From an uncultured Cloacibacillus sp. (lineage in GTDB: Bacteria; Synergistota; Synergistia; Synergistales; Synergistaceae): a stretch of 48,087 nt of DNA. The stretch is taken from assembly GCA_900545755.1 (NCBI GenBank), contig URAG01000010.1, positions 1-48,087 on the forward strand, read 5' to 3'. A program made the position numbers and the translations under genes. This document shows, piece by piece, positions 23,856 to 33,433 of this stretch. Every line of letters begins with the position of its first letter. Position 1 is the first letter of the stretch. The notes under the pieces are model-generated. The model searched no databases and was not told where the DNA came from. It saw nothing but the letters and a program-made list of their open reading frames with translations.

Positions 23856-25109
23856 ATGTCTGACTACCGTCCGCAGCTCCACGACATACAGAAAGCCAAA
23901 CAGCGCATCAGCGGAGTCGTCGTCAACACGCCGCTCACGCTCAACGTCCCACTGTCAGAACGTTACGGAGCAAACATCTGGCTCAAGCGCGAAGACATGC
24001 AGATAGTGCGTTCCTACAAAATCCGAGGCGCGTACAACAAAATAGCGAGCCTCTCGCCAGAAGAGCTCGCGCGCGGCGTAGTCTGCGCCTCCGCGGGCAA
24101 CCACGCGCAGGGCGTCGCCCTCGCATGCAGCAAACTCGGCATAATGGGCACCATATTCATGCCCAAGCCGACGCCGAACCAGAAAATACACCAGGTAAAG
24201 ATGTTCGGCAAAGACAACGTCAACATCGTCCTAACCGGTGACACCTACGACGATTCTTGCGCCGAGGCGTTCGCGTGGTGCCGCGAGCACGACGGGACCT
24301 TCATCCACCCCTTCAACGACCCGCAGATAATTGAAGGGCAGGCGACGCTCGGCCTTGATATACTCAACGAGGCATGCTGCGACTTCCATTACATCTTGCT
24401 CCCGATAGGCGGCGGCGGGCTCATGTCCGGCGTCGGCAGCGTATTCAAAAACCTCAGCCCCGAGACCTGCGTCGTCGGCGTCGAAGCAGCGGGAGCCGCC
24501 TCGATGAAGGCCGCCTTTGACAAGGGCGAGCCGGTTGCGCTGCCAGAGATAGACAATTTCGCAGACGGCATAGCCGTCCGCAAAGTCGGCGACATAACCT
24601 TCGACATCTGCCGCGAAGTCGTAGACAAGCTCGTCGCCGTCCCCGAAGGCCAGATATGCACGACGATACTGCGTCTCTACAACGAAAGCGCGATAGTGGT
24701 TGAGCCAGCCGGAGCCGTCTCCGTAGCCGCTCTTGAAAACGTCAAAGACGAAATCCGCGGCAAAAACGTCGTCTGCGTCATAAGCGGCAGCAACAACGAC
24801 ATAACCCGCATGGAAGAGATAAAAGAGCGCTCGCAGCTCCACGAAGGGCTCCAGCACTACTTCATAGTCCGCTTCCCGCAGCGCGCCGGCGCGCTGCGCG
24901 AATTCCTCGAGCGCGTACTCGGCCCCGACGACGACATAACATTCTTCGAATACTCGAAGAAAAACTCGCGCGAACGCGGCCCCGCGGTAGTCGGCATAGA
25001 GCTCCAGCGCGCGAGCGACTACGCCCCGCTCATCAAACGCATGAACGAACACAACATCGTCTACGAATACCTGAACGACAAGCCTGACCTGTTCCAGTTC
25101 CTGGTGTAG
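23856..25109 (+). CDS. ilvA: Threonine dehydratase (short IlvA type with one ACT-like domain)
   Basis: A 417-residue PLP enzyme converting threonine to 2-oxobutyrate and ammonia. The PLP lysine is in VRSYKIRGAYN (near residue 55), the phosphate loop is PIGGGGLMSG, and SAGNHAQG is also present. After residue 330 there is an ACT-like regulatory domain (FIVRFPQRAGALREFL), as in the short Bacillus-type IlvA. Two starts are possible: ATG at 23850, too close to its AGGT, or ATG at 23856, 8 bases away and preferred. It could feed isoleucine synthesis or threonine fermentation. Confidence 0.9.
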   Translation: MSDYRPQLHDIQKAKQRISGVVVNTPLTLNVPLSERYGANIWLKREDMQIVRSYKIRGAYNKIASLSPEELARGVVCASAGNHAQGVALACSKLGIMGTIFMPKPTPNQKIHQVKMFGKDNVNIVLTGDTYDDSCAEAFAWCREHDGTFIHPFNDPQIIEGQATLGLDILNEACCDFHYILLPIGGGGLMSGVGSVFKNLSPETCVVGVEAAGAASMKAAFDKGEPVALPEIDNFADGIAVRKVGDITFDICREVVDKLVAVPEGQICTTILRLYNESAIVVEPAGAVSVAALENVKDEIRGKNVVCVISGSNNDITRMEEIKERSQLHEGLQHYFIVRFPQRAGALREFLERVLGPDDDITFFEYSKKNSRERGPAVVGIELQRASDYAPLIKRMNEHNIVYEYLNDKPDLFQFLV

Positions 25110-25134
25110 GGTAAAAAATAAATCGTTCACCGAA

Positions 25135-25173
25135 GCCGCCACCCGCCGGACATTCCAGCGGGGGGCGGCTTTT
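25135..25173 (+). terminator. Terminator of ilvA
   Basis: A 12-position stem (25135-25146 with 25158-25169, one A-G mismatch) around an 11-base loop, followed by four T. Confidence 0.8.
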
Positions 25174-25382
25174 GCTGCGCGCTGCTGAAAAAGCAGGATG
25201 CGAAGCCTGTCGCGGCGTCCATCGCATCAGGACTCCATCCGCAAGTATAGGGTGGAGGGCTTATCGCGGCTGTCTGAGGCGCGACGTGGAACTGCGCGGC
25301 AGCCGTATTTTTCGTAGAAGCGGCTTGAGCGTTTGCTGTGCTGGCCCATGCCGGCGAAGTGGGTGCGCGCAAGCACTTTCAT

Positions 25383-25410
25383 ATAAAAAAGCGCCCCTTT
25401 CGGGGCGCTT
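25383..25410 (-). terminator. Terminator of nifJ
   Basis: Stem AAGCGCCCC/GGGGCGCTT with a four-base loop; the minus strand continues into six T. Confidence 0.9.
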
Positions 25411-25414
25411 CTGT

Positions 25415-28400
25415 TTATCTTTCTCTGTCTTTTGCCGCTTCGTGTCGCGGCTCCTGGCTTTCTTCCATGTGTTTGTACTTTCTGTAGCGTTCGGCGGCTT
25501 CGCGCGTACCTTCCGCGAAGTATTTCGCGGCGTTTTCTGGGAAGGTGCGTTTGAGCGCCGAGTAGCGCACTTCGCCGTCAAGGAAGTCTTCGTAGGCCAT
25601 CGTCGGGGCTTTGGAGTCTATCGTGAGCGGCTTTTCTTTGCGCGGGTCGTAGCGGTAGAGTATCCAGTAGCCAGCGTCGACCGCGCGCTTCATCTCGGCC
25701 TGCGCCGCGCCCATGCCGCATTTAAGGCCGTGCGCGAGGCAGGGCGTGTAGGCTATGACGACGGAGGGACCTTCGTATTCCTCGGCTTCTCGCAGGGCTT
25801 TGACAAGCTGGTTCATGTCCGCGCCCATGGCTACCTGCGCGACGTAGATGTTGCCGTAGGTCATGAGCATAGCGCCGAGGTCTTTTTTCGCGACGCGCTT
25901 GCCGCTTATGCAGAACTGCGCGACTGCGCCTATCGGCGTAGCCTTCGAGGACTGCCCGCCGGTGTTGGAGTAGACTTCGGTGTCTACGATCAGCGCGTTG
26001 ACGTTCTCGCCCATCGCGAGCACGTGGTCTAGGCCGCCGAAACCTATGTCGTAAGCCCAGCCGTCGCCGCCGTACATCCAGAAGGTTTTTTTCGAGAGGT
26101 GGTCCCTGTTGGCGAGAAGTTCGCGCGCAGTCTCCGCCGCTTCGCCTTCAAGCCGCGCCGATTCTAGCGCGGAGATGAGCGCCGCTCCGGCTTTCGGAGA
26201 TTCGTCGAAGTCGTCGAAGTCGTCGAGCCACTTTTTCAGCGCCGCGGCGAGGTTTGCGGGGATTTCCATGCCGAGCATCTTTTCGGCGCGGAGTTTCTCC
26301 GCATCGCGCTGCTGCCTGACGGAGAGGAACATGCCGAGGCTGAACTCCGCGTTGTTTTCAAAGAGCGAGTTCGACCACGCGGGGCCTTTTCCGGCCTTGT
26401 TCTTCGTGTAGGGGATTCCGGGCATCGCTCCGCCCCACGCCTGAGAGCAGCCTGTCGCGTTGGCCCAGTAGACGCGGTCGCCGAAGAGCTGCGTCATGAG
26501 CTTCGCGTATGGCGTCTCGCCGCAGCCCGCGCAGGCCGCCGAGAATTCGAGGAGCGGCTGGCGGAACTGGCTGCCTTTCACCGTCCACGGGTCGAAAGCC
26601 CCTTCCTTGTCGCTGATCGTCAGCCCGTAAGCCCACTGCACGGGCAGCGACTTCGATTCCTCTATCGGGACCATTTTTATCGCTTTTTCCTTCGCGGGAC
26701 AGACGGAGACGCAGCTCGCGCATCCCGTGCAGTCGTCGCGGCTGACTTGCATTGAGAAGTAAAGCCCTTTGCTCCCTATCGCGGGCATCGTGAGGAAGCC
26801 CTGCGGAGCGGCGGCTTTTTCCTCTTCGGTGAGCAGGTAGGGACGGATTACCGCGTGCGGGCAGACGTATGAGCAGCGGTTGCACTGTATGCAGCGCGTT
26901 GGGTCCCACTCAGGCACGTGCGTCGCTATCGCGCGTTTCTCGAAGGCGGTGAGGCCGAGCTCGACCGTGCCGTCTTCGTAGCCTTTGAAGGCGCTGACGG
27001 GTAGGTCGTCGCCCTGCTGGCGGTTTATCGGTTCGAGCAGTTTTTCGACGATTGCAGGTTCTCCCGCCGGGCGCGGCGCTTTCGGTTCGTCCTTTGCTTC
27101 GAGCCAGCTGTCGGGGATGTCTATCTTGACGAGCATCGCGCCGCCGTCTTCTATCGCCGCGATGTTGTTGTTGACGACTTCGTCGCCCTTGGCGAAGAAG
27201 GTCTTGCGTACCGCGTCCTCCATGTAGCGCTTCGCGTCTTCTATCGGGATGAGGTCTACGAGGTGGAAGAAGGCCGACTGGAGCGGGATGTTGACGTGGC
27301 TGCCGAGGTGGTGCTTCTCGGCTATCTTAGTCGCGTTTATCGTATAGAGCTTCGCATGCTTCTGCGCAAGCTTGCGGCGTATGTCAGCTGGGATTTTTTC
27401 TTCAAGCTCTTCAGGCTCCCACGGGCAGTTGAGCAGCAGCGTGCCGCCGTCTTTCAGTTCGCTGACTATGTCGTAATGCTGGATGTAGGTCGGGTTGTGC
27501 GCCGCGACGAAGTCCGCGAGTTTGACGAGGTACGACGAGCGTATCGGCGTGTCGGAGAAGCGCAGGTGCGAGATGGTGACGCCGAAAGATTTCTTCGCGT
27601 CGTATTCAAAGTACGCCTGTCCGTATTTGCCCGTGTAGCTGTTGATGATGTCTATCGTATTCTTGTTAGCGCCGACAGTACCGTCGCCGCCGAGCCCCCA
27701 GAATTTGAAGGAGAGCTGGCGCGCGCCGTCAGGGTTGACGCGCGGGCCGAGCGGCAGCGAGAGGTGCGTCACGTCGTCGTTTATGCCTATCGTAAAGTTG
27801 TTCTTCGGCGTTTCTTGCGCGAGGTTGTCGAATACGGCTATTAGCTGCGTCGGGTCGGTGTCTTTAGAAGAGAGGCCGTAGCGCCCGCCGACTATGACGG
27901 GGCTCATGCCGCTGCCTGAGAAGGCCGTGCATATATCCTGATATAGCGGCCCGCCGTTCGAGCCCATTTCCTTGCAGCGGTCGAGCACTGCGATTTTGCG
28001 CACGCTCTTCGGTATCGCGCGGAAGAGGTGCTCTACGGAGAAGGGACGGAAGAGATGCACCTGTACGTAGCCCGTCTTGCGCCCGCGCGCGTTGAGCCAG
28101 TCCACGGCTTCCTCGGCCGCGCCGCTGACTGAGCCCATCGCTATGACGATTTCCTCAGCGTCGGGCGCGCCGTAGTAGTTGAAGAGGTGGTATTCGCGGC
28201 CCGTTATTTCGCTTATCTTCGCCATGTAGTCTTCGACTATGCCGGGGAGCGCGTCGTAGAAGCCGTTGTTCGCTTCGCGTATCTGGAAGTAGATGTCAGG
28301 GTTCTGCACGGTGCTGCGCATCATCGGGTGCTCCGGGTTCAGCGCCTCGGCGCGGAATGCCGCGAGCGCCTCGCGGTCGAGAAGCGAAGCGAGCGTCTCG

Positions 28401-28972
28401 TACGGCATCGCCTCGACTTTGTTTATTTCGTGCGACGTGCGGAAGCCGTCGAAGAAGTGCATGAAGGGGATGCGTCCCTTTATCGCCGCGAGGTGCGCTA
28501 CGCCGCCGATGTCCATGATCTCCTGCACGCTGCCCGTTGAGAGCTGTGCGAGGCCGCACTGGCGGCAGTTCATCACGTCGGAGTGGTCGCCGAATATCGA
28601 AAAGGCGTGCGTTCCGACTGTGCGTGAGGCGACGTGAAGCACGCCTGGGTGCCTCTGACCCGAGAGCCTGTGCAGCACGGGGATCATGAGCATGAGCCCT
28701 TGCGACGACGTGAAGGACGAGGCGAGCGCGCCAGTCTCTAGCGCGCCGTGGACCGCGGCTGCGGCCCCGGCCTCCGACTGCATTTCTATCAAGGTGACGG
28801 GCTGGCCGAAGATGTTCTTCTTCCCCTTGGCCGACCAGGCGTCAGTCTTTTCAGCCATCGGCGAAGAGGGCGTTATAGGATATATCGCAGCGACTTCGGT
28901 GAAGGCGTAGGCGATGTAGGCCGCCGCCTCGTTGCCGTCCATCGTTACCAGGTGTCTTTCGTTCAAATCCAT
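25415..28972 (-). CDS. nifJ: Pyruvate:ferredoxin (flavodoxin) oxidoreductase
   Basis: A 1185-residue single-chain enzyme of the usual length that oxidises pyruvate with CoA to acetyl-CoA, CO2 and reduced ferredoxin. The N-terminal pyrimidine-binding domain carries YPITPSSPMAEKTDAW. Two ferredoxin-type [4Fe-4S] motifs lie near 690 (CIQCNRCSYVC) and 750 (CTGCASCVSVC). Additional Cys follow in AACAGCGE. The TPP domain has GDGWAYDIGFGG near 970 and YSNTGGQSSKATP after it. It is the central fermentation step that drains pyruvate from amino-acid and organic-acid breakdown. RBS AAAGGGG precedes the ATG. Confidence 0.97.
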   Translation of the reverse strand: MDLNERHLVTMDGNEAAAYIAYAFTEVAAIYPITPSSPMAEKTDAWSAKGKKNIFGQPVTLIEMQSEAGAAAAVHGALETGALASSFTSSQGLMLMIPVLHRLSGQRHPGVLHVASRTVGTHAFSIFGDHSDVMNCRQCGLAQLSTGSVQEIMDIGGVAHLAAIKGRIPFMHFFDGFRTSHEINKVEAMPYETLASLLDREALAAFRAEALNPEHPMMRSTVQNPDIYFQIREANNGFYDALPGIVEDYMAKISEITGREYHLFNYYGAPDAEEIVIAMGSVSGAAEEAVDWLNARGRKTGYVQVHLFRPFSVEHLFRAIPKSVRKIAVLDRCKEMGSNGGPLYQDICTAFSGSGMSPVIVGGRYGLSSKDTDPTQLIAVFDNLAQETPKNNFTIGINDDVTHLSLPLGPRVNPDGARQLSFKFWGLGGDGTVGANKNTIDIINSYTGKYGQAYFEYDAKKSFGVTISHLRFSDTPIRSSYLVKLADFVAAHNPTYIQHYDIVSELKDGGTLLLNCPWEPEELEEKIPADIRRKLAQKHAKLYTINATKIAEKHHLGSHVNIPLQSAFFHLVDLIPIEDAKRYMEDAVRKTFFAKGDEVVNNNIAAIEDGGAMLVKIDIPDSWLEAKDEPKAPRPAGEPAIVEKLLEPINRQQGDDLPVSAFKGYEDGTVELGLTAFEKRAIATHVPEWDPTRCIQCNRCSYVCPHAVIRPYLLTEEEKAAAPQGFLTMPAIGSKGLYFSMQVSRDDCTGCASCVSVCPAKEKAIKMVPIEESKSLPVQWAYGLTISDKEGAFDPWTVKGSQFRQPLLEFSAACAGCGETPYAKLMTQLFGDRVYWANATGCSQAWGGAMPGIPYTKNKAGKGPAWSNSLFENNAEFSLGMFLSVRQQRDAEKLRAEKMLGMEIPANLAAALKKWLDDFDDFDESPKAGAALISALESARLEGEAAETARELLANRDHLSKKTFWMYGGDGWAYDIGFGGLDHVLAMGENVNALIVDTEVYSNTGGQSSKATPIGAVAQFCISGKRVAKKDLGAMLMTYGNIYVAQVAMGADMNQLVKALREAEEYEGPSVVIAYTPCLAHGLKCGMGAAQAEMKRAVDAGYWILYRYDPRKEKPLTIDSKAPTMAYEDFLDGEVRYSALKRTFPENAAKYFAEGTREAAERYRKYKHMEESQEPRHEAAKDRER

Positions 28973-29065
28973 GAAACCCCTTTCGGTAAATTTTATATTA
29001 AACTTCCCTGTATTCCCTTAGTCAGACAGATTGTAGCACACCGCCGGGAACCGGCTGACGTTTAT

Positions 29066-29099
29066 GAAGAAGCCCGCCGCGATGGAACGCGGAGGGCTT
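29066..29099 (-). terminator. Terminator of the LeuA-like/TIM-ligase operon
   Basis: Stem AAGCCCGCCGCG (29070-29081) with CGCGGAGGGCTT (29088-29099), one mismatch, 6-base loop; the minus strand continues CTTCTTCAT, a modest T tail. Confidence 0.7.
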
Positions 29100-29119
29100 G
29101 GGTTCCCGATATTTTACCT

Positions 29120-31654
29120 TTACGCCGTCTTAACCGCCGCGGCCTTTTGTAGGCCGTATTTCTCGACGGCGTTCTCCCGCATCTTGTATTTGAGGATTTT
29201 GCCGGCTGCGTTCATAGGGAAGGCGTCGACGAAATCTATGTACTTCGGGCATTTGTGGCGCGCCATGTGCGAGAGGAAGTAGTCCTTGATCTCCGCCTCT
29301 GTCGCCGTCTCGCCGTCCTTGAGGACGATGCAGGCGCATATTTCCTCGCCGAGCGCCTCGTCGGGCACTCCTATGACCTGCACGTCCTTGACCTTCGGGT
29401 GCGTATAGAGGAACTCTTCAAGCTCCTTCGGGTATATGTTCTCGCCGCCGCGAATTATCATGTCCTTGAGGCGGCCCGTTATCTTGTAGTTGCCGTCCGG
29501 CGTGCGGCAGGCGAGGTCTCCCGTGTGGAGCCAGCCGTCCGCGTCTATCGCCGCCGCGGTCGCTTCGGGCATCTTGTAGTAACCCTTCATGATATTGTAG
29601 CCGCGCGCGACGAATTCGCCGTTCACATTGTCGGGCACTTCCTCGTTAGTCTCGGGGTCTACGACGCGGCACTCGATTTCAGGCAGCGCGTGGCCGACGG
29701 TCTCGACGCGCACTTCGAGCGAGTCGCCCGTGTCGCTCATCGTGCAGCCCGGCGATGCCTCCGTCTGGCCGTAGACTATGACTATTTCCTTCATGTTCAT
29801 CTTGTCCACGACGTCGCGCATCTTGGAAATTGGGCAGGGGCTTCCCGCCATGATGCCGGTGCGCATATACGAGAAATCTGTCTTTTCAAAGTCCTCGTGT
29901 TCCATCATAGCTATGAACATCGTCGGTACGCCGTGGAAGCAGGTGATGTGCTCCTGGTTGATGCAGGCGAGCGACGCCTTCGTCGAGAAGTAGGGTAGCG
30001 GCGAGAGCGTCGTGCCGTGCGTCATAGCCGCGGTCATCGCGAGCACCATGCCGAAGCAGTGGAACATCGGGACCTGTATCATCATGCGGTCTTCGGTCGA
30101 GAGGTCCATGCGGTCGCCGATGCATTTGCCATTGTTGACGACGTTGTAGTGCGTGAGCATGACGCCCTTCGGGAATCCCGTGGTTCCGCTAGTGTACTGC
30201 ATATTGCATACGTCGTGGATGTCTACGGCGGCTGCGAGGCGGTGGACTTCTTCGAGCGGCGTCATGTGCGCGCGCGCGACGGCCTCGTCCCACGTGAGGC
30301 AGCCTTTCATGCGGAAGTCGACCGTGATTATGTTGCGCAGGAAGGGCAGGCGGCGGCAGGCGAGCGGCTTGCCGGGTGTCGCGGTCTCAAGCTCGGGGCA
30401 GAGCTCTTTCATAATCTCGTCGTAGTGCGAGTCGCGGTAGCCCTTTATCATCACGAGCGTATGAGTGTCGGACTGGCGCAGCAGGTATTCCGCCTCGTGG
30501 ATTTTGTATGCGGTGTTGACCGTGACGAGCACCGCGCCGATTTTCGTCGTCGCCCAGAAGGTCAGGTACCACTGCGGAAGGTTCGTCGCCCATATCGCGA
30601 CGTGGCTGCCCGGCCTGACGCCGAGCGAGATCAGCGCGCGCGCGAACTCGTCCACGTCGTCGCGGAACTCGGAATAGGTGCGCGTGTAGTTCAGAGTCGT
30701 GTAATTAAACGCGGACTGGTCGGGGAAATCCTCGACAATGCGGTCGAGCACCGGCGGGAAGGTCCGGTCGATGAGTTTGTCCTTATGCCACGGGTTGAGT
30801 CCCGTGCCGCGCTTGCTCTCGTAGAGGCGCTTGGACTTCACCATGCGCGCGGGGCTGCCGAAGCGGCTCATTGTGTTCACAAAGTGCAGTGAGATCAGTT
30901 CGAGGTTCGCGATGTCGGGCATCCATTCGGGGTTCCATTCGAGTGAAATAAAGCCGTCGTAGTTCAGCGAGTAGAGCGAGCGCATCATCGCGTCGATGGG
31001 CAGGCTGCCCTCGCAGACTAGGCGGTATTGGACCGCGCAGTTTACTATTTCGGAGTCCTTCAGATGCACGTGCTTGATATACGCGCCGAGGTTCTTAACC
31101 GTCTTTTCCGGCGCTTCGCCCGCGTCGCGGAAGGTGTGCTGCAAATCCCAAAGCGCCGCGAGGTTGTCGCAGGCGTAGGAGTTGAGTACTTCGCAGAGCC
31201 TGTCGGTGTCGGAGAATATCCCGATAGTCTCTATCAGCAGCGTGACGCCTGCCTCCTGCGCGAGCGGCAGAGTCGCGTCCACGACCGCTTTCACCGCGGC
31301 GCGCTCATCTTCGTAGCTCGTCCCTGCGTCTTTCGCGCCAATGCGCACGTAGGGTATACGGAGGTTTTTCGCCGTCTCTATATATTCCTTTATCTCGGCG
31401 CAGTTCTGTTCGAAGAGCGATGCGTCCGCTATGTTGTGCCACGTATCGATGCAAGGTATCGAAAGCCCTGCCTCCGTCATCTCGCGGTGCGCCGCGTTCG
31501 CCATCGCTGGGTCGAAGATGCTCGTCTTTTCGGAGAGCTTCGGCTCGTGGATGTTGTGTACCTCTATCCCCGCAAAGCCGCCGTCCTTGGCGACCCCGCA
31601 GAAGTCCTGCCATGTATAATCGTGCCACCCGAAGGTGGAAAATGAGAGCTTCAT
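29120..31654 (-). CDS. Fusion of a sugar-isomerase-like TIM barrel and an acyl-CoA synthetase
   Basis: An 844-residue protein. Residues 1-270 are a xylose-isomerase/AP-endonuclease-2-type TIM barrel with plausible metal ligands in LLIETIG, WDLQHT, KHVHLKD and ISLEWNP. Residues from about 295 to the end are an AMP-forming acyl-CoA synthetase: P-loop YTSGTTGFPKG near 487, YGQTEASP near 627, GWLHTGDLA, and the C-terminal catalytic lysine in AAGKILK. There is no stop, frame break or ribosome site at the junction, so it appears a true fusion. The start overlaps the stop of the LeuA-like gene by one base, so both share the T-box leader. The joint function is unknown; activation of a hydroxy or branched carboxylic acid is a guess. 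Confidence 0.85.
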   Translation of the reverse strand: MKLSFSTFGWHDYTWQDFCGVAKDGGFAGIEVHNIHEPKLSEKTSIFDPAMANAAHREMTEAGLSIPCIDTWHNIADASLFEQNCAEIKEYIETAKNLRIPYVRIGAKDAGTSYEDERAAVKAVVDATLPLAQEAGVTLLIETIGIFSDTDRLCEVLNSYACDNLAALWDLQHTFRDAGEAPEKTVKNLGAYIKHVHLKDSEIVNCAVQYRLVCEGSLPIDAMMRSLYSLNYDGFISLEWNPEWMPDIANLELISLHFVNTMSRFGSPARMVKSKRLYESKRGTGLNPWHKDKLIDRTFPPVLDRIVEDFPDQSAFNYTTLNYTRTYSEFRDDVDEFARALISLGVRPGSHVAIWATNLPQWYLTFWATTKIGAVLVTVNTAYKIHEAEYLLRQSDTHTLVMIKGYRDSHYDEIMKELCPELETATPGKPLACRRLPFLRNIITVDFRMKGCLTWDEAVARAHMTPLEEVHRLAAAVDIHDVCNMQYTSGTTGFPKGVMLTHYNVVNNGKCIGDRMDLSTEDRMMIQVPMFHCFGMVLAMTAAMTHGTTLSPLPYFSTKASLACINQEHITCFHGVPTMFIAMMEHEDFEKTDFSYMRTGIMAGSPCPISKMRDVVDKMNMKEIVIVYGQTEASPGCTMSDTGDSLEVRVETVGHALPEIECRVVDPETNEEVPDNVNGEFVARGYNIMKGYYKMPEATAAAIDADGWLHTGDLACRTPDGNYKITGRLKDMIIRGGENIYPKELEEFLYTHPKVKDVQVIGVPDEALGEEICACIVLKDGETATEAEIKDYFLSHMARHKCPKYIDFVDAFPMNAAGKILKYKMRENAVEKYGLQKAAAVKTA

Positions 31655-33072
31655 TATCTGTGATTCTCCTCGTACGAAATCTTATTCAGAGCGTTGAAAT
31701 ACGCCATGATGCTGGAGCCGATTATGTCCGTCGAAATTCCGTTGCCGGCGTAGAGCTTGCCGTTGGAGCGGAGTTTTACGAGCGTCGAGCCCATAGCCTC
31801 GCGCCCCTCGGTGACGGCCTGTATCTGGAAGTCGTCGAGCTCGTAGTGGTGCCCCGTTATCTGCTCGATGGCGAGGAAGGCGGCGTCTATCGGGCCGTCG
31901 CCGACCGCGAGGCCGAAATGGTCCTCGCCGTTCTTGCGGCAGTGGATGTTCGCCGTCGCGCTGATTATGTTGCCGCTGTTTATAACGTAGCTTTCGAGCT
32001 CATATGTCGGCGGTACCTGGAGGGCTGTCGTCGCGATTATCGCCTCGAGCTCCTTCGTGCCGACGGACTTCTTGCGCGCCACGCTTACGAAGGTCTCGTA
32101 AACCTTGGCCATGTCCTCGTCGCCGAGGTCGTAGCCGAGACGGACGACGGCCTTGGAAAGCGCGTCGATGTCGTCGTTCGCGTCGAGACGCACGTCCGAG
32201 CCGTCCGAGATAGCCATGCCTGTTTCAAAGGCGCTCGTGCGGCTGCGGTCCTTGCGCGTTATCCAGTTCATCTGCGCGACTGAGCGGTGCAGTTCCGTGT
32301 ATTTCAATCCGCATGAATAGCCGTAGTCGTCGCCGCGCAGCCGGATTATCTGCGCCGCGGCCTCAAGCGCCGGCGCGCAGCCGCCTCCGACCGTTACGTC
32401 CACCTCGGAAGCCCCTGCGCGTACTGCGGAAACTGCGCAGGCCGCCGCCATTGAAAGCTCGTCCGAGCATTTAACTCCGAGCGTCACGTTCTCAAGCTCC
32501 GGCACGTTCACGTACAGGTCTTTGATAAAGCTGTTGAACTCGTAGGGCATCATCATGCCGGCGGAATCGCATACCGTAACGGTGGAGGCCCCTGCGGCTA
32601 TCGCCGTGCGTATCGCCTGATAGAGGAATTCAGGCTCGCTGCGCGTCGCGTCTACCGCGGCGAATTCCACGTCGGCGCAGAGCGCGCGGCTCTTCGTCAC
32701 AAGCGTCTCTATCATCTTGATGATTCCTTCTGGCTTCTTGTTGCATACGAACTCCATCTGCACCGCCGAGATCGGCGCTTCCACGTAAAGGCGCGGATGC
32801 GCGGCCTCCGCGACCGCGTTCCAAGCCGTCTCGACGCCGGATTCGTCAAAACCGACGGGGATAGAAAGCGCGCTGCGCTTTACCGCCGCCGCGACAGTGC
32901 GTACGAGCAACGAATCGATCTTCTCGTTTACAATCGGGGCAAGGCTGATGACGTCAAGGTTGAGTCTGTCGAGAATCTTCGCCGCCTCTATAATCTCCTT
33001 GAACGAAAGGGCGCCTTCGCCGCCGCGCGAAGCCTCGCGCAGCGTAATGTCCGTAAACCTGATCTGTCTCAT
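31654..33072 (-). CDS. 2-Isopropylmalate-synthase homologue lacking metal-site residues
   Basis: A 472-residue protein with a DRE-TIM-type barrel (RFTDITLREASRGGEG) and a C-terminal LeuA regulatory domain (PPTYELESYVINSG, then a DGPIDAAF and GTDI-like ISTDII region). Where LeuA has the HxH metal ligands (VHTHDDLG in E. coli) this protein has VKCSDELS, and the GERAGN ligand loop is replaced by GGGCAPA. Only the first Asp is kept. It is therefore unlikely to be a normal alpha-isopropylmalate synthase; it may be a regulator, a partner subunit or a changed enzyme. ATG at 33072 follows AGGAG. Upstream in-frame codons to 33147 lie in the T-box terminator and are excluded. Confidence 0.8.
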   Translation of the reverse strand: MRQIRFTDITLREASRGGEGALSFKEIIEAAKILDRLNLDVISLAPIVNEKIDSLLVRTVAAAVKRSALSIPVGFDESGVETAWNAVAEAAHPRLYVEAPISAVQMEFVCNKKPEGIIKMIETLVTKSRALCADVEFAAVDATRSEPEFLYQAIRTAIAAGASTVTVCDSAGMMMPYEFNSFIKDLYVNVPELENVTLGVKCSDELSMAAACAVSAVRAGASEVDVTVGGGCAPALEAAAQIIRLRGDDYGYSCGLKYTELHRSVAQMNWITRKDRSRTSAFETGMAISDGSDVRLDANDDIDALSKAVVRLGYDLGDEDMAKVYETFVSVARKKSVGTKELEAIIATTALQVPPTYELESYVINSGNIISATANIHCRKNGEDHFGLAVGDGPIDAAFLAIEQITGHHYELDDFQIQAVTEGREAMGSTLVKLRSNGKLYAGNGISTDIIGSSIMAYFNALNKISYEENHR

Positions 33073-33122
33073 CTTGAAATCTCTCCTTCTGCATCTTCCG
33101 GAATCCCGCCCCGGACGGCTAT

Positions 33123-33427
33123 AAAAAAGCCCCCGAGGCACATACATGCCTCAGGGGCGAAAAGTTCACTCCGCGGTACCACCCTGATTGCCGCGCGAAC
33201 GCGGCCGCTCATTAGGGCCTCTGACGCAGCCACCCGTAGCTCCTTAAAAACGGCGCGCGCCGCCTTAGGGAACTCCGCTCGGGAGCGAGGCCGCATCATC
33301 ATCCTTCAGTTCCGGCTTTCACCTGCGCGCCGGCTCTCTGTAAACCTACCTATGATGACCGTAACTCCATCATCGCGTTTCCCGCTATTTGCTTTTTCAA
33401 CATCCTGCGCAAAGCGCCGAGTGTACA
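33123..33427 (-). promoter_or_regulatory. T-box riboswitch, predicted tRNA-Leu specificity
   Basis: On the minus strand the conserved T-box sequence AGGGTGGTACCGCGG lies at 33185-33171, followed by a terminator (arms GCCCCTGAGGCA and TGCCTCGGGGGC, then six T, 33158-33123). Upstream are a GATGATGGAG/AGTTA stem I element, an AGAGAGCC bulge and a GCAGGTGAAAGCC distal-loop element. Placing the specifier just before the closing CTCC helix gives CTC at 33289-33287 followed by purine G, a leucine codon. Uncharged tRNA-Leu would stabilise the antiterminator and switch on the LeuA-like gene and the fusion gene. The T-box call is firm; the specifier is a manual fold. Confidence 0.88.
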
Positions 33428-33433
33428 ATCTCA

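Larger units (their letters stand above)
25110..25414. other. Intergenic region between convergent ilvA and nifJ
   Basis: About 300 bases with a terminator at each end and no supportable gene in between. Confidence 0.5.

Noticed and set aside
24231..25142. Open frame of 303 codons on the minus strand
   Set aside because: Antisense to threonine dehydratase, which has full catalytic motifs.
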